A stretch of 10,145 nucleotides of DNA from Rhodobacter sp. (GCA_003536295.1 DPZQ01000079.1:1-10145), one strand, 5' to 3'. Numbered from the stretch's first letter, positions 1-7,090 are shown. Translations and numbers: made by a program. Notes: generated by a model from the sequence alone, not told the origin.

Positions 1-771
1 GATCTCTTTTTCTTTGGCCAGCGTATTGTGCACGCGGGCAAACAGTTTGACATGTCTGTCAAACACCAAGGCCAAGGCCCTTGCGGCGGCTTCGCGCTTG
101 TTGCGGTTTTTATCGGTTAAAAGATTAAGCGTGGCTTCCAGATTTAGGGGCTCTTCCTCGCCTGTCACCTCAAAGGTCAGGCCGGCCATCGTTTCGTCAA
201 ACAAACGGTTCCAAGCGGCGGCACCGACGGTGGATTGATCGTGTAAAAACGTCTCAAGTTCGTCTGAAAGTTGATAAGGGCGCATCGCGCGCATCCGATC
301 AAACACTGCACCATAGCGTGCAAGATCAGGCAGCGCATCTTTAAGTTTCGTCAAGTGGCAATCTTCTAATCGGTTGAATTCAAGTGTAAAAAACACCAAA
401 GTCGTGGTGAAGCGTGTTATTTTATCTTGGGCATCGGCCATGAATTTGGCGCGCTCAGAGTCCATTGTGTTTTGATAATAGCGCAAGCCCGCATAAGACA
501 TGATCCGCCCTGCGGTGATGTCGATCGCCTCATAGTCGTGAATGCACACCAACATCTCATCCGCTGAAAGGCTGGCCAGTTTGCTTTCATATCGCTTGGC
601 GAAATCGGTGCAGGCCCCATCTAACCAGGCCATGTCACGGCTGAATTCGGGCGCGTCGGGTTCTTTGTAAAGATCGGAAAGATCCCATTCGGGTAAGGCC
701 CCAAAGCCATCAGCGGACCCCGCGGTTAAAAGGTCAAAGACGGGGGTGGGAAAGGGCAATGTCTGGCGCAA
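1..771 (-). CDS. pepF: Oligoendopeptidase F, M3B metallopeptidase (N-terminal part; cut by window edge)
   Basis: The minus strand is open for 257 codons from a TTG start to the window edge with no stop. The N-terminal region carries LPEWDLSDLY (residues 26-35), the recognisable opening of alphaproteobacterial M3 oligoendopeptidases, followed by a helical region with SYAGLRYYQN typical of the PepF N-terminal domain. Known family members are about 600 residues zinc peptidases that cleave short peptides in the cytoplasm; the HExGH zinc motif would lie beyond the left edge, so catalysis cannot be confirmed here. I chose the TTG at 771-769 because AGGAG at 784-780 sits 8 bases upstream. A GTG three codons earlier (780-778) overlaps that Shine-Dalgarno and is unlikely. 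There is no ATG near the start. The gene follows the hydrolase by 78 bases in the same direction and is probably its operon partner. Confidence 0.88.
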   Translation of the reverse strand, partial: MRQTLPFPTPVFDLLTAGSADGFGALPEWDLSDLYKEPDAPEFSRDMAWLDGACTDFAKRYESKLASLSADEMLVCIHDYEAIDITAGRIMSYAGLRYYQNTMDSERAKFMADAQDKITRFTTTLVFFTLEFNRLEDCHLTKLKDALPDLARYGAVFDRMRAMRPYQLSDELETFLHDQSTVGAAAWNRLFDETMAGLTFEVTGEEEPLNLEATLNLLTDKNRNKREAAARALALVFDRHVKLFARVHNTLAKEKEI

Positions 772-849
772 AATGATCACTCCTATTTGAGTATCTGCAT
801 TTAGGGGGCTTGGCGGTGATTTGCAAGAAAGTGTGGGCTTTTAGGTGAA

Positions 850-1809
850 TTATTGGAAAAAGGTGATCACCTCTTGGGCGAAACGCTCTTGTGTGGGGTC
901 GGCCTCCATCATGATCTCGTGGCGTGCGCCGTCATAAAGGGTGGTCTTTCCTGTGGCCCACTGGTCCATTCGCGCTGCTATCGCTTGGGTTGAAACAACG
1001 GTTTCATCGGAGCCATACGCGCAATAGGCGGGGATTGTTGGGCTAGGGCGAGTGGCTAGGGCCCGACATTCCACCAACGCCGCATCTACCCAGCCAAAAC
1101 TTGGACCGCCGATGGCTAACTCTGGGTGGGCCAGCATTTGCTGTTTCATATAGTCCCACATTTTGGGGCAGCTGGTCAGCTCATTCTCTTCAAAAGATTT
1201 GTCTGTCAGGTAGGAGCTTTTTCCCGTACGCGGCACGATCATATCAGACTTGCCGATCAAAGCCGCCCCTTGGCCCAAAAGATGGGCCAGCATCTCCGTG
1301 TTTTTAGACAATCGTAGGCCCCACATCGGTGCCGAAAAGGCAGCAGCTTTAAAAGATCGCAAGCGTGCATCCATCAAATAGCGCAAGCCGATCGCACCGC
1401 CCATTGAATGGGCCAACATATAAAGCGGGCGTGGTAAATCTTGGGTTTTGATAAAACTCAAAAGAGCGGTGACGTCTTTTTGATAATCATCAAAGTGGCC
1501 GACATGGCCCGCCATCGGATCTATGCTGAGTCGGTCTGAGAGGCCCTGTCCGCGCCAATCAATCGCAACAATGTCAAAGTTCGCGTCGCTTAGAGAATGC
1601 GCCATGCGGCCATATTTTTCAACTGGTTCGCCGCGCCCGGGAAAAAGGCAAATAGTGCCAGCGCGCGAGCTGGTGAATGCAGCAGGCCAATGAGTAATTC
1701 TAAGGCGCACCGCATCTTCGGCACGTACGAAAACTGCCTGATTTCCCTTTGGGCCATGGGCAACATCTTGAAAAAAAGGGGCCTCTACTTGAAGCGAAGA
1801 ATAGCTCAT
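850..1809 (-). CDS. pldB: Alpha/beta hydrolase, lysophospholipase / monoacylglycerol lipase type
   Basis: A 319-residue protein with a complete alpha/beta-hydrolase layout. LFPGRGEPVEKYG (55-67) is the oxyanion-loop region typical of the lysophospholipase L2 group. DWRGQGLSDR (84-93) follows the third strand. AHSMGG (133-138) is the nucleophile elbow with Ser135. YGSDE (265-269) supplies the probable acid Asp268, and ARHEI (295-299) the probable catalytic His297. The family hydrolyses acyl esters of lysophospholipids or monoacylglycerols, but the substrate cannot be read from sequence. I see no signal peptide or membrane segment, so it is probably cytoplasmic or peripherally membrane-bound. 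The start codon overlaps the stop of the upstream SCP2 gene (ATGA, 1809-1806), so the two are probably translationally coupled and may both act on lipids. The symbol follows the E. coli homologue and is tentative. Confidence 0.88.
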   Translation of the reverse strand: MSYSSLQVEAPFFQDVAHGPKGNQAVFVRAEDAVRLRITHWPAAFTSSRAGTICLFPGRGEPVEKYGRMAHSLSDANFDIVAIDWRGQGLSDRLSIDPMAGHVGHFDDYQKDVTALLSFIKTQDLPRPLYMLAHSMGGAIGLRYLMDARLRSFKAAAFSAPMWGLRLSKNTEMLAHLLGQGAALIGKSDMIVPRTGKSSYLTDKSFEENELTSCPKMWDYMKQQMLAHPELAIGGPSFGWVDAALVECRALATRPSPTIPAYCAYGSDETVVSTQAIAARMDQWATGKTTLYDGARHEIMMEADPTQERFAQEVITFFQ

Positions 1810-2093
1810 GCGCTTAGCGCGCGCGCAAGGCGCATGACAACGCTCATGTCACCATTGATTTGTAATTTACCGCTCATATAGGCTGTCATTGCATTCAATT
1901 CACTTAGTAAAATTTTTTCAAATACATCAGCACTTGCGGTTAAGGTTGCTTGGCTTGGCCCACCTTCAATGCGAACGCCTTTTTGATCAAGCAAGATTTC
2001 ACCCTCATCAATAATTGAAAATTTAATGACCCCATCAAATTTGGCAATCTTTTGTGATAATCGTGCTACGGCGTGCTCTAAAATTGCGCTCAT
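1806..2093 (-). CDS. SCP2 sterol-carrier domain protein, small
   Basis: A 95-residue single-domain protein resembling bacterial SCP2 proteins, with the late SCP2 pattern of an exposed strand, a helix (ADVFEKILLSELNAMTAYMSGKL) and GDMSVVMRLARAL at the C-terminus. SCP2 folds bind lipids or acyl-CoA in a hydrophobic tunnel; the bacterial ligand is generally unknown. The reading frame could begin at an ATG at 2123, but the ATG at 2093 is preferred. It gives the usual family N-terminus (MSAILEHAVARL) and usual length, and it has AAGG about 8 bases upstream, whereas the 2123 ATG has no Shine-Dalgarno. Its stop overlaps the hydrolase start by four bases. It is first in the leftward operon and divergent from the TPR gene, with a 59-bp gap between starts. 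Confidence 0.85.
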   Translation of the reverse strand: MSAILEHAVARLSQKIAKFDGVIKFSIIDEGEILLDQKGVRIEGGPSQATLTASADVFEKILLSELNAMTAYMSGKLQINGDMSVVMRLARALSA

Positions 2094-2103
2094 TTTCTTG
2101 GCC

Positions 2104-2133
2104 TTGAATTTGGGATATGGCAATTATCATAAT
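2104..2133 (+). promoter_or_regulatory. Candidate sigma70-type promoter for TPR-helicase operon
   Basis: TTGAAT (2104-2109) and CATAAT (2128-2133) are separated by 18 bases and match the -35 and -10 consensus at 4/6 and 5/6 positions. This would start transcription near 2140, leaving a leader of roughly a dozen bases before the TPR start at 2153. It lies in the 59-bp gap between divergent starts, where a promoter is required. The assignment is by eye and could be chance. Confidence 0.35.
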
Positions 2134-2152
2134 CAACACTAGGTTGTCCTTT

Positions 2153-2722
2153 ATGAAGCCCTTAGAGATATTTTTCAATCCGACCTTTGGCCTGATTTTG
2201 GGGCTGTTGGTGGCTTTGACTTCAGATTTGGCATGCGCGCAACCTTCTGAGCGTTTGCAAGGGCTTTATGATCAGCTTGCCACCTCACTTCCCCAAGATG
2301 GCCCCCTTATAGCTCATGAGATAGAGCTTGAGCGCGCGCACTCTGGTTCCGCGGAGATGGATCTTTTGTTACAAAAGGGGCAAGCGGCAATGTCAAACGG
2401 CGCATTTGACGCGGCTTTGGCACATTTCTCTGCTTTGATCGATAATGCGCCTGCCTTTATCGAAGGTTATAATGCTCGCGCCACAACCTATTTCTTAATG
2501 GGTGCATTTGGTCAGTCTATGGCAGATATCCAACAGGTTTTGGCCCAAGATCCGCGTCATTATGGAGCCTTGGCAGGTTTTGGGATGATATTAGAAGCCC
2601 TAAACCGCCCCCAAGCTGCCCTTGAAGTTTACCGCGCGGCCCTGGCTGCTAACCCGCATATGACACAAATTCAATCGGCCGTGATAAGGCTGGACCTCAG
2701 CCTTGCTGGACAGGAATTATAA
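2153..2722 (+). CDS. Exported tetratricopeptide-repeat protein
   Basis: A 189-residue protein. Residues 1-29 look like a Sec signal peptide: a short N-region, a hydrophobic core (FGLILGLLVAL) and a signal peptidase I site at ACA-QPS after residue 29. A lipoprotein reading (Cys28) is less likely because the lipobox would be DLAC. Three TPR-like units follow at roughly 69-100, 102-134 and 136-168, recognised by the spacing of small residues (GAFDAALAHFSALIDNAP, GAFGQSMADIQQVLAQDP, NRPQAALEVYRAALAANP). TPRs mediate protein binding, so it is probably a periplasmic scaffold; its partner is unknown. The ATG at 2153 is preferred over the one at 2117, which would add 12 residues ahead of the signal peptide and overlap the candidate promoter. 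The gene ends three bases before the helicase, so the two are probably co-transcribed. Confidence 0.82.
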   Translation: MKPLEIFFNPTFGLILGLLVALTSDLACAQPSERLQGLYDQLATSLPQDGPLIAHEIELERAHSGSAEMDLLLQKGQAAMSNGAFDAALAHFSALIDNAPAFIEGYNARATTYFLMGAFGQSMADIQQVLAQDPRHYGALAGFGMILEALNRPQAALEVYRAALAANPHMTQIQSAVIRLDLSLAGQEL

Positions 2723-2725
2723 TTT

Positions 2726-5599
2726 ATGGGTTCATCGGGGCAGATTACGGCGGTCTTAGGGCCGACGAATACGGGCAAGACCCATTATGCCATTCAACGT
2801 ATGTTGATGCATCGCACGGGTGTGATTGGTTTGCCTTTGCGGCTTTTGGCGCGCGAAGTTTACGACAGAATCGTCGCTGCGCGAGGCCCTTCAGTAGTGG
2901 CCTTGGTCACGGGAGAAGAACGTATTATTCCTGAGCGAACGCAATATTGGGTATGCACAGTCGAATCTATGCCGCTTGAGATAGGTGCTGATTTTGTTGC
3001 AGTCGATGAGGTACAGCTTTGCGCTGATCCCGAACGAGGTCATATTTTTACCGACCGTCTGTTGCGCGCGCGTGGGCTTTTGGAAACCCTTTTTATGGGT
3101 TCAAATGTAATGCGCGGCCCAATTAATGCTTTGATAAAAAATGTTAATTTTATGCATCGCGAACGTTTTTCAACGCTGACTTGGACTGGGATACACAAAA
3201 TAAGTCGCATGCCTGCGCGTAGCGCCATAGTGGGTTTTTCGGTGGAAGAGGTATATGCTATCGCCGAATTGATGCGCCGCATGAAGGGGGGCTGCGCAGT
3301 TGTGATGGGGGCTCTATCGCCACGGACGCGCAATGCGCAGGTTGAGCTTTATCAAAATGGCGATGTTGACTATTTGGTGGCAACCGATGCCATTGGGATG
3401 GGACTTAATCTTGATATTTCCCATGTAGCTTTTTCGGGCACTGAAAAGTTTGATGGTCGCCGCATGCGGCCCTTGTTTGCGCATGAAATGGGACAAATTG
3501 CAGGGCGGGCAGGGCGGCACACGGCATCGGGCAGCTTTGGAGTGACTGGCGATGCGGCCCCTTTGGATGAGGGTTTGATCAATGCTATTGAAAATCACCG
3601 CTTTGCCCCTATCAAACGGTTGCAATGGCGCAATGAGAAGCTAGAGTTTGGCTCTGTCGTGAGGCTGATCAACGCACTTGAAATGCCAGCTGAACATGAA
3701 TTTTTATCGCGCACCCGCGATTCTGATGATTTGCTTACACTTAAGATCCTGTCCGAGCTGCCCGAAATGGAAGGGTGCCTTAACAGCCCACAAGACGTGC
3801 GGCTTCTATGGGATGTTTGCCAGATTCCAGATTTTCGTAATGTCTCACCCGTCGATCATACAACTCTCTTGGCACGCATCTTTGGTTTTTTACAAAAAGG
3901 CCGCGTGCCCATTGATTGGCTTGCAAAAGCTGTCGCGGGCATCGATAAAACGCAAGGAGACATTGATACTTTGTCGAAACGTCTGGCTTATATCCGCACT
4001 TGGACATATGTAGCACAACGGAAAGACTGGGTTGACGATGAAAAGTATTGGCGAGAAGAGACCCGCGCTGTAGAAGACCGATTGTCAGATGCATTACACA
4101 TGCAGTTGACCCAACGATTTGTTGACCGGCGCACATCAGTGCTGATGCGGCGGTTAAAGCAGAAGGAGAGCCTTGTGGCCGAGGTAAATGAGACTGGTGA
4201 AGTTACTGTAGAAGGCGAATTCGTTGGCAAATTGGAAGGATTCCGGTTTCGCCAAGATTCCTCGTCGAGCCCTGACGAAGCCCGCGTGATGCGCCAAGCC
4301 GCCGTTCAGGCTTTACGCCCACAATTCCATCTTCTGGCAGATAAATTTTATAATGCGCCAGATACGGAAATGGATTTTACTGAACAAGGTGGCCTGATGT
4401 GGGGCACGACTGCAGTTGGTAAATTGGTTTCAGGTGCTGAAGCCCTGCGCCCTTCGGTTGTGGCTTTCGTTGATGAAGAGGCTGGCCAAGAAGTGCTTGA
4501 CAAGGTCAAACGCCGTTTGCAGCATTTCATAGATCGCAAAGCTGCCGCGCAGTTTGAGCCTTTGTTAGCCATGTCGCGTGATGAAACCATGTTGGGCCTT
4601 GCGCGCGGTTTTGCCTTTCGCTTGGTCGAAGCGCTTGGAGTTTTGCCCCGCGATGGTCTGAATGATGAGGTCAAAGCCCTTGATCAAGATGCTCGCTCGG
4701 CCTTGCGCAAACATGGCGTCCGCTTTGGGCAATTCACGGTCTTTCTGCCTGCTCTTTTAAAGCCAGCCCCGACAAGGTTGCGTTTGGTGCTTTGGTCGCT
4801 GTTTGCAGGCCTGTCTGAATTTCCAGAAAGCCCGCCCCCAGGATTGGTGACCATTCCTAATTTACCCGATATGCCCAAAAAACACTACACATTGGCTGGC
4901 TATCACCCTGCGGGTGCTCGCGCAATTCGTATTGATATGTTAGAGCGTTTGGCCGATTTGCTTCGCGCCAAAGACAGCCGCACAGGTTTTGAGGCAAGCT
5001 CAGATATGTTATCAATCACGGGCATGACGCTTGAGCAGTTCGCCAATTTGATGGCAGGCTTGGGCTATAAAGCACTGATTGGTGAAAGACTTAAAGTTAA
5101 AGCTGCAATTGCGTCGCCCGCTACTCCTGACGAAAGTGCGCATGTAACGCCTGAAAGGGTGCCAGAAGAGTTTGAGAGTCAATCTCGCGAACTGAACTCA
5201 CTTGACGCCTCCGGACCTAAAACCGAAGCCTCAACTCCCGAAGTTGAGAGCTTTACCACCTTTACGTGGGCACCGCGTGCGCGCAGCGTAGATGTGGGCC
5301 ACACTCCCCGCCGTGCCCGTGTTACCCAAACTGTACTTGCGGAGCCGAAAGCTGAAGGGGATGAAGCCGCGAAACGTGGTGAGCCTAAGAATGATCGCTC
5401 AAGAGACCGGGGAGGCAATCGCTCAACCGAGGGGTACAAAGGCAAGCCGAACCGTGCCAAGCAAGGAAAAAATCAGGGTGGGAAAGATGGTGGTGCAAAT
5501 GAACAGCAATCTTTTTCAGCCCGCACGCCGCGTGCTGAAAAGCCCATCGATCCAGATAGCCCTTTCGCTGCATTGATGGTCCTCAAACTGGGAAAATAA
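2726..5599 (+). CDS. Suv3-like DExH-box RNA helicase with long basic C-terminal tail
   Basis: A 957-residue ATP-dependent superfamily 2 helicase. Visible motifs are Walker A GPTNTGKTH (12-20), motif Ia region LPLRLLAREVY (36-46), motif II DEVQ (94-97), motif V ATDAIGMGLNLD (219-230) and the arginine-finger motif VI QIAGRAGR (257-264). The short spacing of the two RecA-like domains and the GMGLNL motif match the mitochondrial Suv3 family and its alphaproteobacterial relatives, which unwind RNA during decay; the exact bacterial role is not established. From about residue 790 the protein becomes low-complexity: first acidic and serine-rich, then basic and glycine-rich (RDRGGNR near 893, followed by Lys/Gly/Gln repeats), ending in a compact PDSPFAALMVLK segment. 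The tail is probably disordered and RNA-binding. AGGA at 2712-2715 is the likely Shine-Dalgarno, inside the end of the TPR gene. Confidence 0.93.
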   Translation: MGSSGQITAVLGPTNTGKTHYAIQRMLMHRTGVIGLPLRLLAREVYDRIVAARGPSVVALVTGEERIIPERTQYWVCTVESMPLEIGADFVAVDEVQLCADPERGHIFTDRLLRARGLLETLFMGSNVMRGPINALIKNVNFMHRERFSTLTWTGIHKISRMPARSAIVGFSVEEVYAIAELMRRMKGGCAVVMGALSPRTRNAQVELYQNGDVDYLVATDAIGMGLNLDISHVAFSGTEKFDGRRMRPLFAHEMGQIAGRAGRHTASGSFGVTGDAAPLDEGLINAIENHRFAPIKRLQWRNEKLEFGSVVRLINALEMPAEHEFLSRTRDSDDLLTLKILSELPEMEGCLNSPQDVRLLWDVCQIPDFRNVSPVDHTTLLARIFGFLQKGRVPIDWLAKAVAGIDKTQGDIDTLSKRLAYIRTWTYVAQRKDWVDDEKYWREETRAVEDRLSDALHMQLTQRFVDRRTSVLMRRLKQKESLVAEVNETGEVTVEGEFVGKLEGFRFRQDSSSSPDEARVMRQAAVQALRPQFHLLADKFYNAPDTEMDFTEQGGLMWGTTAVGKLVSGAEALRPSVVAFVDEEAGQEVLDKVKRRLQHFIDRKAAAQFEPLLAMSRDETMLGLARGFAFRLVEALGVLPRDGLNDEVKALDQDARSALRKHGVRFGQFTVFLPALLKPAPTRLRLVLWSLFAGLSEFPESPPPGLVTIPNLPDMPKKHYTLAGYHPAGARAIRIDMLERLADLLRAKDSRTGFEASSDMLSITGMTLEQFANLMAGLGYKALIGERLKVKAAIASPATPDESAHVTPERVPEEFESQSRELNSLDASGPKTEASTPEVESFTTFTWAPRARSVDVGHTPRRARVTQTVLAEPKAEGDEAAKRGEPKNDRSRDRGGNRSTEGYKGKPNRAKQGKNQGGKDGGANEQQSFSARTPRAEKPIDPDSPFAALMVLKLGK

Positions 5600-5981
5600 A
5601 TTTAGAGAAATGCGGTAAAGCCCTTACTTCGTCCCCTAAATATCCGCAAAATGTAGTTTTATACTTAATAAATGGCTTTGACATGAGCGTTTCTTTAAAA
5701 TCTGCCGTCAAGTCATCCGCGTGGTGAGTGAGTGCTGCTTGCGTTTCACAGATGACTTTTGGTTAGGCTCGCAACCACTGTCACGCTATGTGATGTACTT
5801 ACTTTGGTTTGGCAGGATCAAATCAAATTGCTCGAAATGGCCACGCTTACCCATCAAAGGGACCACATCGATAAAAGAGTACTTCTTTAAGTGGCTGTGA
5901 ACAAAAATCCCCTACTGGCGCCCTTGAATGACCAGAAAGCTTGGTCTAGCAAGGGCAAAGCGTTTAAAGGAACCTCTGCCT
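5600..5981. other. Helicase-fdxA intergenic region without a convincing gene
   Basis: About 380 bases with no reading frame I can assign. Two short open stretches exist. One is on the plus strand at 5721-5900 (59 codons from GTG, rich in Trp, Phe and Cys, no Shine-Dalgarno). The other is on the minus strand, open from 5762 to 5583, with an ATG at 5684 giving 33 residues and overlapping the helicase 3' end. Neither resembles a family I know. In related Roseobacter genomes, as I recall, a short S4-domain RNA-binding gene lies at this position; I checked for its opening MRIDKWLW-type motif and did not find it. The stretch presumably holds the helicase 3' end and the fdxA promoter, but I see no strong promoter or terminator. 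Confidence 0.6.
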
Positions 5982-6320
5982 ATGACCTATGTGGTGATCG
6001 ATAACTGTGTGGCCTGTAAATACACCGATTGCGTAGAGGTCTGCCCCGTTGACTGCTTTTACGAGGGCAGCAATATGTTGGTGATTCATCCCGATGAGTG
6101 CATTGATTGCGGCGTATGTGAACCTGAATGCCCCGCAGACGCCATTCGCCCCGATACGGAAGCTGATATGGATAAATGGGTCACTTTCAACCGTGAATAT
6201 TCGGAAAAATGGCCCGTTATAATCACCAAAAAAGACCCGCTTTCCGAGGCAACAGCGCGCGACGGTGAAACCGACAAGCTTTTAAAATATTTTGATCCCA
6301 CACCTGGTACAGGCGGCTAA
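5982..6320 (+). CDS. fdxA: Seven-iron ferredoxin FdxA ([3Fe-4S][4Fe-4S])
   Basis: A 112-residue ferredoxin of the Azotobacter FdI / FdxA type. Cluster ligands are readable: Cys9, Cys17 and Cys21 plus the distal cysteines, and Cys40, Cys43, Cys46 and Cys50 (CIDCGVCEPECP). The first motif NCVACKYTDCVEVCP has Cys12 and a six-residue gap before Cys17, the signature of one [3Fe-4S] and one [4Fe-4S] cluster rather than two [4Fe-4S]. It is a cytoplasmic one-electron carrier; partners cannot be read from sequence. The frame is open upstream to an ATG at 5928, but the ATG at 5982 gives the conserved MTYVVIDNC start and the standard length, and AAAGGAA lies about 10 bases before it. It is followed by carD, an arrangement I recall as common in Rhodobacterales. 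Confidence 0.95.
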   Translation: MTYVVIDNCVACKYTDCVEVCPVDCFYEGSNMLVIHPDECIDCGVCEPECPADAIRPDTEADMDKWVTFNREYSEKWPVIITKKDPLSEATARDGETDKLLKYFDPTPGTGG

Positions 6321-6348
6321 GGGCAAGACGATTCTTTTTAGGTGGCTT

Positions 6349-6384
6349 TGCACTCCAAAATCCCCGAAAAACTGGAGTTTTGCA
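6349..6384 (+). terminator. Possible weak stem-loop after fdxA
   Basis: ACTCCA (6352-6357) pairs with TGGAGT (6373-6378) across a 15-base A-rich loop, and flanking TGC (6349-6351) can pair with GCA (6382-6384) across a TTT bulge. A short T run follows (CCCTTTTAG). It lies about 30 bases after the fdxA stop and could stop or stabilise the fdxA transcript, but the stem is short and the loop large. Confidence 0.28.
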
Positions 6385-6476
6385 CCCTTTTAGTGATCGA
6401 AGGTGATTCTGACCGTTGGAATCAGGCTAATTTTGTGATAGGGTTGTTACATTCGTAAATTTGCCCAAGCCCATAA

Positions 6477-6504
6477 TTGCCGCCCAAACCATCAGACTTA
6501 TACA
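6477..6504 (+). promoter_or_regulatory. carD: Candidate sigma70-type promoter for carD
   Basis: TTGCCG (6477-6482) and TATACA (6499-6504) are separated by 16 bases, each matching the consensus at 4/6 positions. Transcription would begin near 6510-6512, exactly at the 5' base of the perfect hairpin at 6510-6532. The distance from predicted start to the carD ATG is about 63 bases. By-eye assignment only. Confidence 0.4.
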
Positions 6505-6509
6505 AACCA

Positions 6510-6532
6510 CCAGCTTGGCGTTGCCAAGCTGG
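6510..6532 (+). promoter_or_regulatory. Perfect 10-bp hairpin in the carD leader
   Basis: CCAGCTTGGC (6510-6519), loop GTT, then GCCAAGCTGG (6523-6532) is an exact inverted repeat with a 3-base loop, followed after CTAGAA by five Ts (6539-6543). It lies 41 bases before the carD ATG. Possible roles are an intrinsic terminator of fdxA transcripts (the T run begins six bases after the stem, which is poor), a 5'-end stabiliser of the carD mRNA, or a dyad operator. The sequence alone does not decide. The carD Shine-Dalgarno AGGAAG (6563-6568) lies outside the stem and is not occluded by it. Confidence 0.7.
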
Positions 6533-6573
6533 CTAGAATTTTTGGTGTAATTGGGCCGTTCAAGGAAGACAAA

Positions 6574-7083
6574 ATGACAAAATCGAAAAGAGCTGACTTT
6601 CGTCCAAATGAATTTGTGGTCTATCCCGCGCACGGGGTTGGTAAGGTCATATCGATCGAAGAACAGGAAGTTGCGGGCCTTCATCTTGAGCTTTTTGTGA
6701 TCTCTTTTGAAAAAGACAAAATGACGCTGCGGGTGCCAACTCATAAGGCCACCGAAATTGGTATGCGTGGTCTATCCTCGCCCGATATCGTGTCAAAAGC
6801 GCTTGATACGCTCAAAGGCAAAGCGCGTGTAAAACGGGCGATGTGGTCGCGCCGCGCACAAGAATATGAGCAAAAGATCAACTCAGGAGATCTTTTGGCG
6901 ATTGCTGAAGTGGTGCGCGATTTGCACCGTTCAAACGATCAGCGCGAACAAAGCTATTCGGAACGTCAACTTTATGAAGCCGCGCTAGAACGTTTGACCC
7001 GCGAAGTGGCCGCGGTCAACGGAGTTGATGAGGCGGGTGCGCAAAAAACTGTCGGTACTGTTTTGATGGGCCGTGCGGCCTAA
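6574..7083 (+). CDS. carD: CarD/CdnL-family RNA polymerase-binding transcription regulator
   Basis: A 169-residue protein. Residues about 9-60 form the RNA-polymerase-interacting Tudor-like domain, with FVVYPAHGVGKVISIEEQEVAG (14-35) closely matching the family pattern of a YP.HGVG core. The C-terminal helical DNA-binding domain follows, with the conserved tryptophan at Trp91 in MWSRRAQEYEQKI, the residue known in other CarD/CdnL proteins to contact the upstream edge of the open promoter bubble. Family members bind the polymerase beta subunit and stabilise open complexes, notably at rRNA and growth-related promoters. The length is normal and the start is supported by AGGAAG (6563-6568) five bases upstream. 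carD follows fdxA by 253 bases and appears to have its own promoter and a structured leader. It converges with cobS. Confidence 0.95.
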   Translation: MTKSKRADFRPNEFVVYPAHGVGKVISIEEQEVAGLHLELFVISFEKDKMTLRVPTHKATEIGMRGLSSPDIVSKALDTLKGKARVKRAMWSRRAQEYEQKINSGDLLAIAEVVRDLHRSNDQREQSYSERQLYEAALERLTREVAAVNGVDEAGAQKTVGTVLMGRAA

Positions 7084-7090
7084 ATCTTTA

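Noticed and set aside
417..620. 67-residue minus-strand ATG frame
   Set aside because: It lies within the oligoendopeptidase F gene in another frame and its translation has no family features.
798..826. Minus-strand promoter TTGCAA-17-TAAATG before pepF
   Set aside because: The -10 matches only 3/6 and the gene can be served by the upstream operon; too weak to annotate.
5793..5900. Possible S4-domain remnant (LWFGRIKSN resembling the LWFARFFKTR opening of S4 proteins)
   Set aside because: The similarity covers only a few residues, and nothing downstream matches the rest of an S4 domain, so it is likely chance.
5928..5981. N-terminal extension of FdxA from an upstream ATG
   Set aside because: The extension has no Shine-Dalgarno and is absent from the standard 112-residue FdxA; the start at 5982 fits family length and motif.
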